From assembly GCF_002205675.1 (NCBI RefSeq), contig NZ_NISK01000003.1, positions 1 to 64,000 of the forward strand: a stretch of DNA of 64,000 nucleotides, read 5' to 3'. Below are positions 1-8,261 of this stretch, piece after piece; the first letter of the stretch is position 1, and the number at the start of each line of letters is the position of its first letter. This DNA is from Sphingopyxis bauzanensis (GTDB lineage: Bacteria; Pseudomonadota; Alphaproteobacteria; Sphingomonadales; Sphingomonadaceae). The translations under genes and the position numbers were made by a program. The notes beneath the pieces are model-generated. The model was not told the origin of the DNA, did not search any database, and saw nothing but the letters and a program-made list of their open reading frames with translations.

Positions 1-101
1 ATCACCTTCCGCGACACACGCAAATCCCGCGCGATCGCCTTGATCGCCTTGCCACCGGCATACTCGCGCCGAATCCGAACCACCGTCTCCAAAACCAACA
101 T
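1..101 (-). CDS. istA: IS21-family transposase IstA, N-terminal fragment (cut by window edge)
   Basis: Reading the minus strand from the ATG at 101 gives MLVLETVVRIRREYAGGKAI, then a helix-turn-helix-like stretch ending in RDLRVSRKV at the window edge. This matches the start of IstA, the DDE transposase of IS21-family elements, as I know that family. The DDE catalytic domain and the IstB ATPase would lie to the left, outside the window. An in-frame start slightly upstream is possible. The terminal repeats at 153-213 sit upstream, as expected for this family. Confidence 0.8.
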   Translation of the reverse strand, partial: MLVLETVVRIRREYAGGKAIKAIARDLRVSRKV

Positions 102-152
102 CCCGATCTCGCCGCCTGATTATCCAGGCCGCTGCTTAAACCATCGAAATGA

Positions 153-213
153 GGGGTCCCTTTTAGACGCCGATCACCCCGCTAACGGGGTCCTTTTTGC
201 ACGCCGATCCACA
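153..213. repeat. Tandem terminal repeats of the IS21-family end
   Basis: Two related copies run in the same direction. At 153-176 the plus strand reads GGGGTCCCTTTTAGACGCCG and at 187-213 it reads GGGGTCCTTTTTGCACGCCG, each followed by ATC. Multiple terminal repeats of this kind are transposase-binding sites in IS21-type elements. The spacer between them holds a small CCCCGCTAACGGGG palindrome. Confidence 0.6.
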
Positions 214-354
214 TGCTAGTTTGAGCAATCCCAACTTCGGCTAGGCAAGCCAGCTAGCGAATACAGCACCGACTTAGACAATTGGCTGATCATCGGAAAA
301 GTTTAGTTTCCGAACAATGAGCCGGCAGGTCGAACGTGGGGTGCCGCCGAATTC

Positions 355-864
355 CTAAGATTTCGCGGCATCTGGCCTCTTGCGGATATCGAATCCGGGG
401 ATCGAGAGACCGACGATCATGTTGATGAATAGGCTCGCTTCGGCGATTGCGTCTTCGGCCTCCTCGGGATTGCTGAACGCCCCCTGGTGGACGACCGAGT
501 TTCGGACCGCATTAATTTTCTCGGCGGAACTGACCAGCGCCTTGGCCACTTTGCTTTTGGGATCGGCAAAATAGACCGGAACGAAAAGCTTGGCCATCTT
601 CAGTTGGAGCCCGTTGGCCCATTTCAGGAAATGATCGATCACCGTCGCGTCGAACCCGGTTTTTACCGCCCACTCCGTTCGGATGGCATAGTTGGCCGCG
701 ATCTCTGCCGCCGTCGCGCAGCGCACAATTGCCGCGGACGGCTCCTCGCGGAGATGGAGTCCCGAGAGCTTTGTCCATTGCGCCTCGAGTTTCTCCAAAT
801 CAGTCCGTTCATTATACGGCTTCTTGGATTTTCTCCGGTGCGCATCGTCTGTTGATTTGGACAT
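355..864 (-). CDS. HEPN-like hypothetical protein
   Basis: This is a 169-residue, mostly helical, soluble protein with no signal peptide. Residues 117-127 read INAVRNSVVHQ. R121-x4-H126 fits the RX4-6H motif of HEPN ribonucleases, and it follows a run of helices as in that superfamily. The ATG at 864 follows GGAG with a seven-base gap. The gene is divergent from the nuclease operon starting at 996, with about 130 bp between, so the two may share regulation. The HEPN call rests on one motif and helix pattern. A structural role without RNase activity is equally possible. Confidence 0.5.
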   Translation of the reverse strand: MSKSTDDAHRRKSKKPYNERTDLEKLEAQWTKLSGLHLREEPSAAIVRCATAAEIAANYAIRTEWAVKTGFDATVIDHFLKWANGLQLKMAKLFVPVYFADPKSKVAKALVSSAEKINAVRNSVVHQGAFSNPEEAEDAIAEASLFINMIVGLSIPGFDIRKRPDAAKS

Positions 865-995
865 AGGCTCGCTCCTGTCTTCACCATTGTCGCCGACACG
901 GCGATATGGATCATTTTACTATGGCGAACCTATAGCCTGCCAAGCAAAGAATCGAATGAGGGATTGACCTTGAAACGTGCACCTGAGGATATGAA

Positions 996-1910
996 ATGAC
1001 CGACATCGCCGCTTCGAATATTCGCTACATCAAGTTGGGGCGTGGCGGCGGCTGGGAAGCCGAAAGTTTGCAGGAAGGCGTCCTCAGGTTCGGCTATCGC
1101 GAAGCGCCCCATGATCTTTGCATTCGCGGCGACTGGGCGGCGGTATGGGAGGTCATGAAGCAAATCCGCGGTGACGCCGGCGCCGCGACGCGTGACGTCA
1201 ATCAAATCCGCGACTTCTATGAGAGCGATGAATCCACGATCTTCATCACCTTCGTCGGCGGGTTGATGCACTGGTGCCGCCCGACCGGGCCGGTGCAATT
1301 GCTCGATGATGGAAGCCACCGCCGCCAGACGCTCGACGGCTGGTACGACAAGAGCAAGGCCGGGGTTCTGCTGACCGCAGACCGACTTTCGGGCCATCTC
1401 TTGAAGGTGCAGATGTTCCGCGGGACGATTTGCGACGTTGGTGCCACCGATTATCTGCTGCGCAAGCTCAACGATGAACTGTTGCCCGAAGTTGCCGCCG
1501 CCGAAGAGGCCGAACGCGCCCTGATGACGGCAGTTGTCGGACTTATGCGACTCCTCACCTGGCAGGATTTCGAGCTTCTCGTCGATCTGATCTTTTCCGC
1601 AAGCGGATGGCGCAGGGTTAGCCAGGTCGGCCGCACGCAGAAGACCGTCGACCTTGAGCTGGTCTTGCCGAGCACCGCCGAGCGCGCGTTCGTCCAGGTC
1701 AAGTCGCAAGCCTCATTGGGTGCGCTGGGCGACTATGCGGCCCGCTTTGCCGAAAGCGATGCCTATGATCGCATGTTCTTCGTCTGGCACACGGGCGCGA
1801 TTCCTGAAGATGCAGGCCCGGAGGGCGTTATCTTGCTAGGACCAGACAGGCTTTCCCGGATGGTTGTCGATGCCGGCCTGTCGTCGTGGCTGCGCGAGAA
1901 GGTCTCCTAA
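996..1910 (+). CDS. Restriction-endonuclease-like protein with Mrr-type PD-(D/E)XK domain
   Basis: The protein has 304 residues. Residues 9-165 form an N-terminal domain with YIKLGRGGGWE near the start, TIFITFVGGLMHWC at 81-94 and KVQMFRGTIC at 137-146. I recall this arrangement from restriction-endonuclease-like proteins, but its function is not established to my knowledge. Residues 185-300 look like an Mrr-type nuclease: LTWQDFELLVDLIF with E193, then D219 in TVDLEL, then QVK at 234-236. It opens a four-gene operon, and its TAA stop overlaps the next ATG. Cleavage of foreign or modified DNA is inferred. The N-terminal domain could be a base-modification reader, but nothing here proves that. 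Confidence 0.65.
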   Translation: MTDIAASNIRYIKLGRGGGWEAESLQEGVLRFGYREAPHDLCIRGDWAAVWEVMKQIRGDAGAATRDVNQIRDFYESDESTIFITFVGGLMHWCRPTGPVQLLDDGSHRRQTLDGWYDKSKAGVLLTADRLSGHLLKVQMFRGTICDVGATDYLLRKLNDELLPEVAAAEEAERALMTAVVGLMRLLTWQDFELLVDLIFSASGWRRVSQVGRTQKTVDLELVLPSTAERAFVQVKSQASLGALGDYAARFAESDAYDRMFFVWHTGAIPEDAGPEGVILLGPDRLSRMVVDAGLSSWLREKVS

Positions 1911-2536
1911 TGTCGTCGATCCAAGACCAATTGCCGCGCATCTTCCAAGCCAATCTCGCGCGTCTGTTCGACCGTGTCATTCTGCCGGGCATGGACGCGC
2001 TTCCGATTCATACTGCTTTCGACCAAAGCAACGCTGCAACCTTGAACGAGGCGCTCGATCGCGCCGCCGCTGTGGTCGACAATTATACGGCCAATGAAGC
2101 GTCCAAGGCTTACACGCTGATGTTGGCTGCCGTGTTCGAGCGCCAGCTGAGCATCGGCGCGCGCGCCGTCCATCCTGCGCGCGCGACTAAGACGGGCAAA
2201 TATCAGGATTTGCTGTCGATCTGTGCCGCACATGCGGGCATCGACCTTGGACAGGACGGACTCGAGGCGGATTTGATGCAGATGTTCATTGTCGCCAACG
2301 TCGTGCGCCATGGCGAGGGAGCGTCGTGCGAGAAGCTGCGCAATTTGGCGCCCGAGCTTTGGGATGACGACGCATCCGACTACCGCCATCTTTTGGCGGG
2401 CTCGCCAATCCCGAGCGAACATCTGCGCGTCGGGAAAACCGATCTCGTTCGCTACATTCGTGCGACCACCCGATTCTGGGGGCTGGCCGACCCCCTGCCG
2501 ATGGCGGTCATCGACCCGCCCTATCGGCTGGTTTGA
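1910..2536 (+). CDS. Hypothetical helical protein, second gene of the nuclease cassette
   Basis: This 208-residue protein starts at an ATG overlapping the upstream stop (TAATG), which implies translational coupling. It has no signal peptide or membrane segment. Predicted content is mainly helical, with an ANVVRHGEG segment at 129-137 that resembles the end of some HEPN-type domains but lacks a clear RX4-6H. The C-terminus ends in DPPYRLV. I do not recognise a family. Its position between nuclease genes suggests a partner, sensor or antitoxin-like role, which is inference from context only. Confidence 0.55.
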   Translation: MSSIQDQLPRIFQANLARLFDRVILPGMDALPIHTAFDQSNAATLNEALDRAAAVVDNYTANEASKAYTLMLAAVFERQLSIGARAVHPARATKTGKYQDLLSICAAHAGIDLGQDGLEADLMQMFIVANVVRHGEGASCEKLRNLAPELWDDDASDYRHLLAGSPIPSEHLRVGKTDLVRYIRATTRFWGLADPLPMAVIDPPYRLV

Positions 2537-2564
2537 AACCGGGTGGCGCGACAGGGGAAGAATT

Positions 2565-3356
2565 ATGGACGGTGACGAGTTATCTGACGATGAACCGGAG
2601 GATACGCCGCGCTACCGCGCGCTGAGTGAGATCGGCCGGAGCGATTTGTATGAAGCGCTGATGGGTCTCGCCGGGTTCGGCGAGAATCCATTTCTGGCCA
2701 TGCAGGCAAGCCAACTCTGCCTTGTCGACAATCTCCTGAACGACATCGAACAGAAGGTGATGCGCCAACAGTTCGACGACGATCCGCCCCGGCAGCAAAT
2801 CGCGATGGCGTCGGCGCTTTCGCCGATGTGGATTTATGCCGCCTATGAGCTGCTGCGGACCTGGCGCCAGCGCTGCGAGGAAGTGATCATGCTCGCTGAA
2901 AATGCAGGGTTCGATCTCAAGGCGACAAATCTCGAACGTGATCTGGGCTACCGCCATTATGATCGGGAATTGCGCGCCCAGCAGCTGCGTGACGCGCAGG
3001 AGCGTCCCGAGCTTGTCGAACAGATGCGCGTCGATCTTCGGCGAACCGAAATGGGGTTTACCACGCTGGAGTTTATCCGCGTCGCGCTCGCCAAGCATGA
3101 AGTGAGCAAGAAGGGGAACAAAAAGCCCATCGCCTTTGCGCCGGGCTTCGCCCGGCCGAACCGCGAATGCGGCTCGATGGAATATGAACTGAGCAAAGGT
3201 GGTTCGATCATCAGCTATGTCACCCGCCGCGAACTTGCCGAGACAATCCGATATTTCCCGGAAGCTGAAAACCCGAGCGACGAGGATCTGGCCGACTTTC
3301 GCACCTATATGAATCCCCCCGACGTCGAACCGCCGCCAGCTGAAACCGGCCTATGA
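2565..3356 (+). CDS. Hypothetical protein, third gene of the nuclease cassette
   Basis: The product has 263 residues. The ATG at 2565 is chosen because AGGGGAAG lies just upstream and the preceding in-frame stretch overlaps the previous gene. The N-terminus is acidic (MDGDELSDDEPED). The middle is helical and rich in Arg, Glu and Gln. A basic segment near 185-205 includes EVSKKGNKKP. The C-terminus is rich in Pro and Glu. No catalytic motif, signal peptide or membrane helix is evident. It overlaps the next gene by four bases (ATGA), so all four genes are probably co-transcribed. Function unknown. Confidence 0.55.
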   Translation: MDGDELSDDEPEDTPRYRALSEIGRSDLYEALMGLAGFGENPFLAMQASQLCLVDNLLNDIEQKVMRQQFDDDPPRQQIAMASALSPMWIYAAYELLRTWRQRCEEVIMLAENAGFDLKATNLERDLGYRHYDRELRAQQLRDAQERPELVEQMRVDLRRTEMGFTTLEFIRVALAKHEVSKKGNKKPIAFAPGFARPNRECGSMEYELSKGGSIISYVTRRELAETIRYFPEAENPSDEDLADFRTYMNPPDVEPPPAETGL

Positions 3357-4375
3357 GCAAAGAGCCCCAATCCAAGACCAAGGCTTTCGACCTTTTGGCG
3401 TCGGTGGCGTCCTTCGCCCGCGAGCATCGCATTGCGCTGAACGACCCGACTCTGGTCGAACGGTTCATGGCCGATGCCGTGCCGCGGCTGGAGGAAGCCT
3501 TGGCCGATCCGGCGCTGATCCATGGATCGAGAACCGAGCGCCTGTTCGAAGCGACGGTCTTGAGTCTTGGCCGCTTCCGCCTTCTGAAAACCGAGGACAT
3601 AGGGCGTGTTCATGCCGCCACGACCTATCGTGCACCCGATTTTCGCGTGGTGCTGGACGATGGCGATCAATGGCTGATCGAGGTCAAGAATGTCCGGTGC
3701 GAAAAGCCGCTGAAGCAGGAAACGCGGATGTCGGCGCCCTATCTGGCTTCGCTCCAAGCCTATGCAGATGCCGTCGGCACGCCGCTGAAGCTCGCCATAT
3801 TCTGGTCGCTCTGGAACATCTGGGCGGTCATTTCGCCCGGCCGTTTTCGCCGCGCGAACGGGAGCCTCCGGGTGACGATGGGAGAAGCTATAGAGGCGAA
3901 CGAGTATGGCCGACTCGGCGAAGTGATCATCATGACGAAGCCGCCGTTGCGACTCCTGCTTGGCGCGGCGACCGACATGCCGCACACGCTGAGTGCCGAG
4001 GGCCTCGCAAACTTCATCATCGGATCGGCGAAAATCTACAGCGGCGATATCGAGCTCATCGACCCGAGGGATCGCAAGCTTGCGGAAATCCTTCTGCTTT
4101 ACGGCGACTGGCCGGCAAGTGGGCCTTTTGCGATTATGGATAAGGGCGGGTTCGCCGGCGTCGAGTTCGTTGCCGAGCCCGAGGAGCCGTCGGACCAGGG
4201 TTTCGACGGCGTTGGTTGGGCGAGCCGCATCTTCACCCGATTCTATGCGGCGCAAACGATCGACGGCGATCAGGTCATTCAGCTCAACGGCGGAGGCGGC
4301 GCCCGAATGGTTCGCCCCGCTGGCGGATTGGGACTTCAAGAACAGCAAGCTTTCGCTTTGGCTAGGACATGTTGA
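3353..4375 (+). CDS. PD-(D/E)XK nuclease-like protein, last gene of the cassette
   Basis: The protein has 340 residues. A nuclease core is visible at about 60-115: E66 in a helix, then APDFRVV with D96, then WLIEVKN with E110 and K112. This is the PD-x13-EVK pattern of PD-(D/E)XK enzymes. The rest (about 120-340) is unassigned and includes an aromatic stretch, FWSLWNIWAV, and a GGGG run near the C-terminus. It overlaps the preceding gene by ATGA. Two separate PD-(D/E)XK proteins in one compact operon on a conjugative element suggest a defence or element-competition module. No methyltransferase is nearby, so a classical restriction-modification system is unlikely. Confidence 0.6.
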   Translation: MSKEPQSKTKAFDLLASVASFAREHRIALNDPTLVERFMADAVPRLEEALADPALIHGSRTERLFEATVLSLGRFRLLKTEDIGRVHAATTYRAPDFRVVLDDGDQWLIEVKNVRCEKPLKQETRMSAPYLASLQAYADAVGTPLKLAIFWSLWNIWAVISPGRFRRANGSLRVTMGEAIEANEYGRLGEVIIMTKPPLRLLLGAATDMPHTLSAEGLANFIIGSAKIYSGDIELIDPRDRKLAEILLLYGDWPASGPFAIMDKGGFAGVEFVAEPEEPSDQGFDGVGWASRIFTRFYAAQTIDGDQVIQLNGGGGARMVRPAGGLGLQEQQAFALARTC

Positions 4376-4665
4376 GCCGCCGCACGATCGGTCGGCCAAG
4401 GACGCAGGTCTTCCCGATTGAGCCGAGGTTTCCGGCTTTTCGCGGGGCAGGAAACTGATTGGTTCGCATTCCGCCGTTTTGACGCACGTCAGCCGGAATA
4501 TATTCGGCATATTTGAGACGTAAAAAGTTCCGACAAGTCATTTGACCCAGCAACGACCGCCATTCTGGCGGAGGCACTATTTTTAACTACCGCCGCGACT
4601 TGCGTGTCACTCCCGACATCGATGTTTCTGTCGGTTTACTGGGGATATGACCCCGTGGCACCGAG

Positions 4666-5451
4666 TCAGCGAGTCCGACCCTTGCGTCCCAATGCCTGAT
4701 CCTGCGTGACTTCTCGGACGCGCTGCGCCTGTTGGTTGCGGACCTGAATTGCCGCGATCGTGTCGCCATTGGCGATGCGGCGAGCCACCTCGTGACGCTT
4801 GGCTTCGACGTCCTTTGATGCCTTGGCCGGATCATCGGGGTATTTCACGCGCGTGATCGATAGGGTTTGGGCGACAAGGCTTTGCGCGCGGCGCAGTTCC
4901 GGATCGCGTGCATTTTGCTCATGGGTCTGGCCCAAGAACCGTTCCGACAGAGCTTTAAGGCTGATTGTCTCATCGGGCGGTCGACGGAATTTGTTTGTGA
5001 TGGTTTTCGCTTCGCGGCGCTTGTCGCGTTCGGCAAGCCGGGCTTGTAGGCGGTCAGCTTCGGCCTGGACCACTTTCGAAGGCGTGTAATTCTCGACCGT
5101 CAGCCCATGTGCGGCCGCAGCAAGAAATGCGGCCTTCTTGAACGTATCGCCGCCATTGATCCTGATCGACGTCCAGCCATTAGCCTTAGCGATCCGCACG
5201 ATGTCGGGAAGGGCGTCGATCTTGCTGGTCTTGAGCCGGTCGGGTTCAAGGCGGGCAATCGGCTTTTTATCATCCGTAGTGCGATAGAGTGCATTGCCGA
5301 CACGCAGGAATTTTCCGGTCAGGTCGTCGGTGAGGGTGGGTGTTTCGGCTTTGCGCTTCAGCTTCGCCGTCTCCAATTTGGCTTTGTCCGGCTTCGGCAT
5401 TGCCTTGCGGCTGCGTCCTGAAGAGGCATCGCCATCCTGTTTATCCGCCAT
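4666..5451 (-). CDS. LPD7-domain protein downstream of the coupling-protein gene
   Basis: The product has 261 residues. The ATG at 5451 follows GGAAGGTGACGAAA and overlaps the virD4 stop by 11 bp. Residues about 35-150 match the LPD7 type found in relaxases and polyvalent proteins of conjugative elements: LTDDLTGKFLRVGNALYRTT, then IARLEPDRLKTSKIDALPDI, then GWTSIRINGGDTFKKAAF and a final basic helical tail. LPD7 is often the C-terminal part of sphingomonad relaxases, but no relaxase catalytic domain precedes it here. It may be a stand-alone transfer accessory or the remnant of a split relaxase gene. Confidence 0.7.
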   Translation of the reverse strand: MADKQDGDASSGRSRKAMPKPDKAKLETAKLKRKAETPTLTDDLTGKFLRVGNALYRTTDDKKPIARLEPDRLKTSKIDALPDIVRIAKANGWTSIRINGGDTFKKAAFLAAAAHGLTVENYTPSKVVQAEADRLQARLAERDKRREAKTITNKFRRPPDETISLKALSERFLGQTHEQNARDPELRRAQSLVAQTLSITRVKYPDDPAKASKDVEAKRHEVARRIANGDTIAAIQVRNQQAQRVREVTQDQALGRKGRTR

Positions 5452-7279
5452 TTTCGTCACCTTCCTCGATAAGCCCAGATACATTGCCGTCGTGATCCAG
5501 CGTCAGCATGTCGGCGAAGAAGCTCGGGCAATCTTCGGTGAAAACATCATCCTGCGACATAGGCCGGGTCTCGTGCCCGGCAGCCTCTTCGGCGATCATG
5601 TCGCGGAACAGCGCGGGCAGCGCGGTGCCAAGAGTTCGCTTAGCCGCGGCTGGCACTTCCGGCGCTGGAAACGCGCGCTTTTTGAAAAAGCGGTTGCTGA
5701 AATAGGCAATCTTTGTGCCGACGATCGGCGGAATGCCGCCGCGCAGGAGGATCAGCTTATCGGTTGGAAACTGCATGAGTTCCTGCGGCAACAACAGAGC
5801 GCGGCGCTGTTCCGCGATGGATTTCGACCGATTGGCGAGGAGACCATTGATCGTGAGCGACCTGGTGACGCTATCCTGTCCGACATAGCCCATCCTCTCG
5901 GACAGGTGGCTGGCGACGCGAAGCTCCTTGGGCGTGAATGCGACTTCGACACCGCAATTGGCGACGATTTCATCGGCGACATGCTCGCCGTAAACGCCGC
6001 GCAATTGCGACCGCGACTGGATGACGGGCAGAAGCCTGATTCCGTAGCCCGCGACATAGGAGAAGGCGCTCGCAATGACCGAGGCCCGACCGAGCCGGGC
6101 AAATTCATCGAGAATGACCAGCACCGGCACGGAAGTGTTTTCGTCGCGCAATTCGCGCACGTTGAGGTCGATGAGCTGCTGGAACAGGAGATTGTAGAGC
6201 GGCGCGATCCTGTCGAGTTCATCAGGCGACACGCCGAGATAGATCGACATGGGGCGCTTGCGGAGCTGGCGAAGATCAAAGTCGCTTGCCGCTGTCGCGG
6301 CATCGACTAGCGGGTTGAGCCAAAGGCCGAGGACGTTGGTGATCGTCTTCTTGATGTCGGCAAAGCTGTTGTCCGAGCCGCCGGCGAAATCAGCGAGCGC
6401 CGTCCGACAGCCTACCGAGAGGTTCAGTCCGGGATTGGCGAGTTCCCTTTTGAAAAAGACGCGCGGATCGCTTGTCGTCAGATGGCGATAGATCGCACCC
6501 ATCGTCAGCGGTTCGTTGCTGGTTTCCGCGAGCCAGGCACCAACGCCTGCAAATCCGGTGCGGGCACCATTGGCCCAAAAGGCTTCGCCCTGTTCGGGCG
6601 CAACGAACAGCATCGTTGCGATCTTCTGCAATTCGATGATGACATCATCCGGGTCGTGGCGGTCGATATAGGCCAGCGGATTGTAACGGGCGGTGCGGCC
6701 TTCGCGGGCGGTCGGATTGAACAGATAAACGGCCTGCCCGTAATGGGCGCGAAAGCCCGCGCTCGCGTCGTAATTCTCGCGTTTCACATCGAGGACGACA
6801 ACCGAGCCAGCCCAGGTCAGCAGGTTCGGAATGACGATGCCGACGCCTTTGCCCGAGCGGGTCGGGGCTTCGACAATGACATGCTCGCTGCCACCAAAGG
6901 TCAGGAACCGTCCGCGCTTGCGGCCAAGGACGATTCCAGAGCCTGCGCGAAATCCGTGGCGCTTGATCTCGCTTTCGCGGGCGAAGCGCGCCGCTCCATG
7001 CAGCGGTGCGCCGCGCGCCCAAAGCGCATAGATCAGGCCGCCCAGGAGCAGGCCGCCGCCGAGCAGCCCGCCTGCCATCGCGCGGACAACGCGCGGGTCG
7101 CCGCGATAATACCAGACGAACTGCGGCATTTTGAGGGGATCATAGGCGGCGACGGGCAGGCCGAGGACCAGCCAGCCGATCATGGTGGCGATGGCGAGCG
7201 CGATCAGCACACCGAGCGGAATGCCGACTAGCAATCTAGCCGTCCCGCCATTAGGCGGCGTACCTGCCTTCCGGGTCAT
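5441..7279 (-). CDS. virD4: VirD4/TraG-type conjugative coupling protein
   Basis: This 612-residue type IV coupling ATPase links the relaxosome to the mating pore at the inner membrane. Two N-terminal membrane segments lie at about 15-42 and 68-88. Walker A is APTRSGKGVG at 138-147. Walker B is VLVILDEFARLGR, and a conserved glutamine-containing segment (LLPVIQSRSQL) follows. The length is normal for the TraG family. The gene overlaps virB11 by 29 bp at its start and the LPD7 gene by 11 bp at its end, so it belongs to the same operon. Confidence 0.93.
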   Translation of the reverse strand: MTRKAGTPPNGGTARLLVGIPLGVLIALAIATMIGWLVLGLPVAAYDPLKMPQFVWYYRGDPRVVRAMAGGLLGGGLLLGGLIYALWARGAPLHGAARFARESEIKRHGFRAGSGIVLGRKRGRFLTFGGSEHVIVEAPTRSGKGVGIVIPNLLTWAGSVVVLDVKRENYDASAGFRAHYGQAVYLFNPTAREGRTARYNPLAYIDRHDPDDVIIELQKIATMLFVAPEQGEAFWANGARTGFAGVGAWLAETSNEPLTMGAIYRHLTTSDPRVFFKRELANPGLNLSVGCRTALADFAGGSDNSFADIKKTITNVLGLWLNPLVDAATAASDFDLRQLRKRPMSIYLGVSPDELDRIAPLYNLLFQQLIDLNVRELRDENTSVPVLVILDEFARLGRASVIASAFSYVAGYGIRLLPVIQSRSQLRGVYGEHVADEIVANCGVEVAFTPKELRVASHLSERMGYVGQDSVTRSLTINGLLANRSKSIAEQRRALLLPQELMQFPTDKLILLRGGIPPIVGTKIAYFSNRFFKKRAFPAPEVPAAAKRTLGTALPALFRDMIAEEAAGHETRPMSQDDVFTEDCPSFFADMLTLDHDGNVSGLIEEGDENGG

Positions 7280-8261
7280 AATAGATCTCCGTCACCCGAA
7301 ATTCGCCATCGGTCTTTTTGGTTTGCACCACGACATCGACCAGCATCTTGAGCAGCGCGCGAATATCGCCGCGGGCCAGGTCGGAACCGCCTTCGCTTTC
7401 CTTCACCAAAAGCGTCAGTTGCTCGAACGCTAATTCGGCGGAATCGGCATGGATGGTGGTGATCGAGCCGGGATGGCCGGAATTGACGTTGCGCAAATAG
7501 AAAAAGGCAGTCCCGTCGCGCAGTTCCTGGAGCAGGATACGATCGGGCCGCATCCTGAGCGCGCTTTCGAGCAGATGTTTGGCAGTGACATTGGCAGTGC
7601 CCTGGCCGTCCTTGGCATATAGCATATGGACGACGTTCTTTTGACCGACGATCAGTTCGCGCGTGTCCTCGATCGTCAGCAACCGCTCATCGGGCGGGAT
7701 CAACTGGATCAGGCCCTTCGACAGCGTAGTCTTGCCTGATCCCGTTGCCCCCGAAATGAGGATATTGAGCCTGGCCTTCACCGCGCGGTCGAAGAATTCG
7801 ACATGACGGCCTGATTGCAGAAGTGCGAGCAACTCCAATTCCTGCGGAGTTACTTTCTTTTCCGAGATTCGCGTGTCCCTGAAAAGGCCAGCCGCCTCGA
7901 AATTGGCGAGTGTCATTGTCACGGTCGATGGCTTGCGCACAGTGATCGAGACCGTTTCGTCCGGCACGACGGGTGGCACGACGATTTGCACGCGCTCGCC
8001 AGTCGGGAAGATCGTCGAGACGATGGGGTTTTCGCGGGAAACATCCTGCGAGGTAAAGGCGGCGGCGGCAGTCGCGAGCGCCATGAGTGTCTTGAAATCG
8101 AGTGAGGGTTCGCTTTCCCATGTCCAGCGCCCGCGTCGTTCAATCCCGACCTCGCCGGGCAAATTGATGACCAGTTCGGTGACGCTCGCGTCATCGAGAT
8201 GTCTGCGTAAGGGTGCCGTCACGCTGTCGAGGACAGCGGTGTTTTTGCCCGGTGCGGCCAT
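7251..8261 (-). CDS. virB11: VirB11-type secretion ATPase
   Basis: This 336-residue hexameric traffic ATPase is cytoplasmic. Walker A is GATGSGKTT at 171-179, followed by TIEDTREL (Asp box), RILLQELRD (Walker B region) and SGHPGSITTIHAD (His box). The N-terminal domain carries FPTGERVQIV. The ATG overlaps the virB10 stop (TAATG). The order virB9-virB10-virB11-virD4 is canonical for vir/pKM101-like systems. Confidence 0.95.
   Translation of the reverse strand: MAAPGKNTAVLDSVTAPLRRHLDDASVTELVINLPGEVGIERRGRWTWESEPSLDFKTLMALATAAAAFTSQDVSRENPIVSTIFPTGERVQIVVPPVVPDETVSITVRKPSTVTMTLANFEAAGLFRDTRISEKKVTPQELELLALLQSGRHVEFFDRAVKARLNILISGATGSGKTTLSKGLIQLIPPDERLLTIEDTRELIVGQKNVVHMLYAKDGQGTANVTAKHLLESALRMRPDRILLQELRDGTAFFYLRNVNSGHPGSITTIHADSAELAFEQLTLLVKESEGGSDLARGDIRALLKMLVDVVVQTKKTDGEFRVTEIYYDPEGRYAA

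Larger units (their letters stand above)
1..213 (-). mobile_element. End of an IS21-family insertion sequence
   Basis: The istA start lies about 110 bp inside an apparent element end. The minus strand from 213 begins TGTGGATCGGCGTGC, and IS21 elements typically begin with TG. The rest of the element is off the window to the left. The right boundary at about 213 is inferred from the repeat, because no target-site duplication can be checked. Confidence 0.65.
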
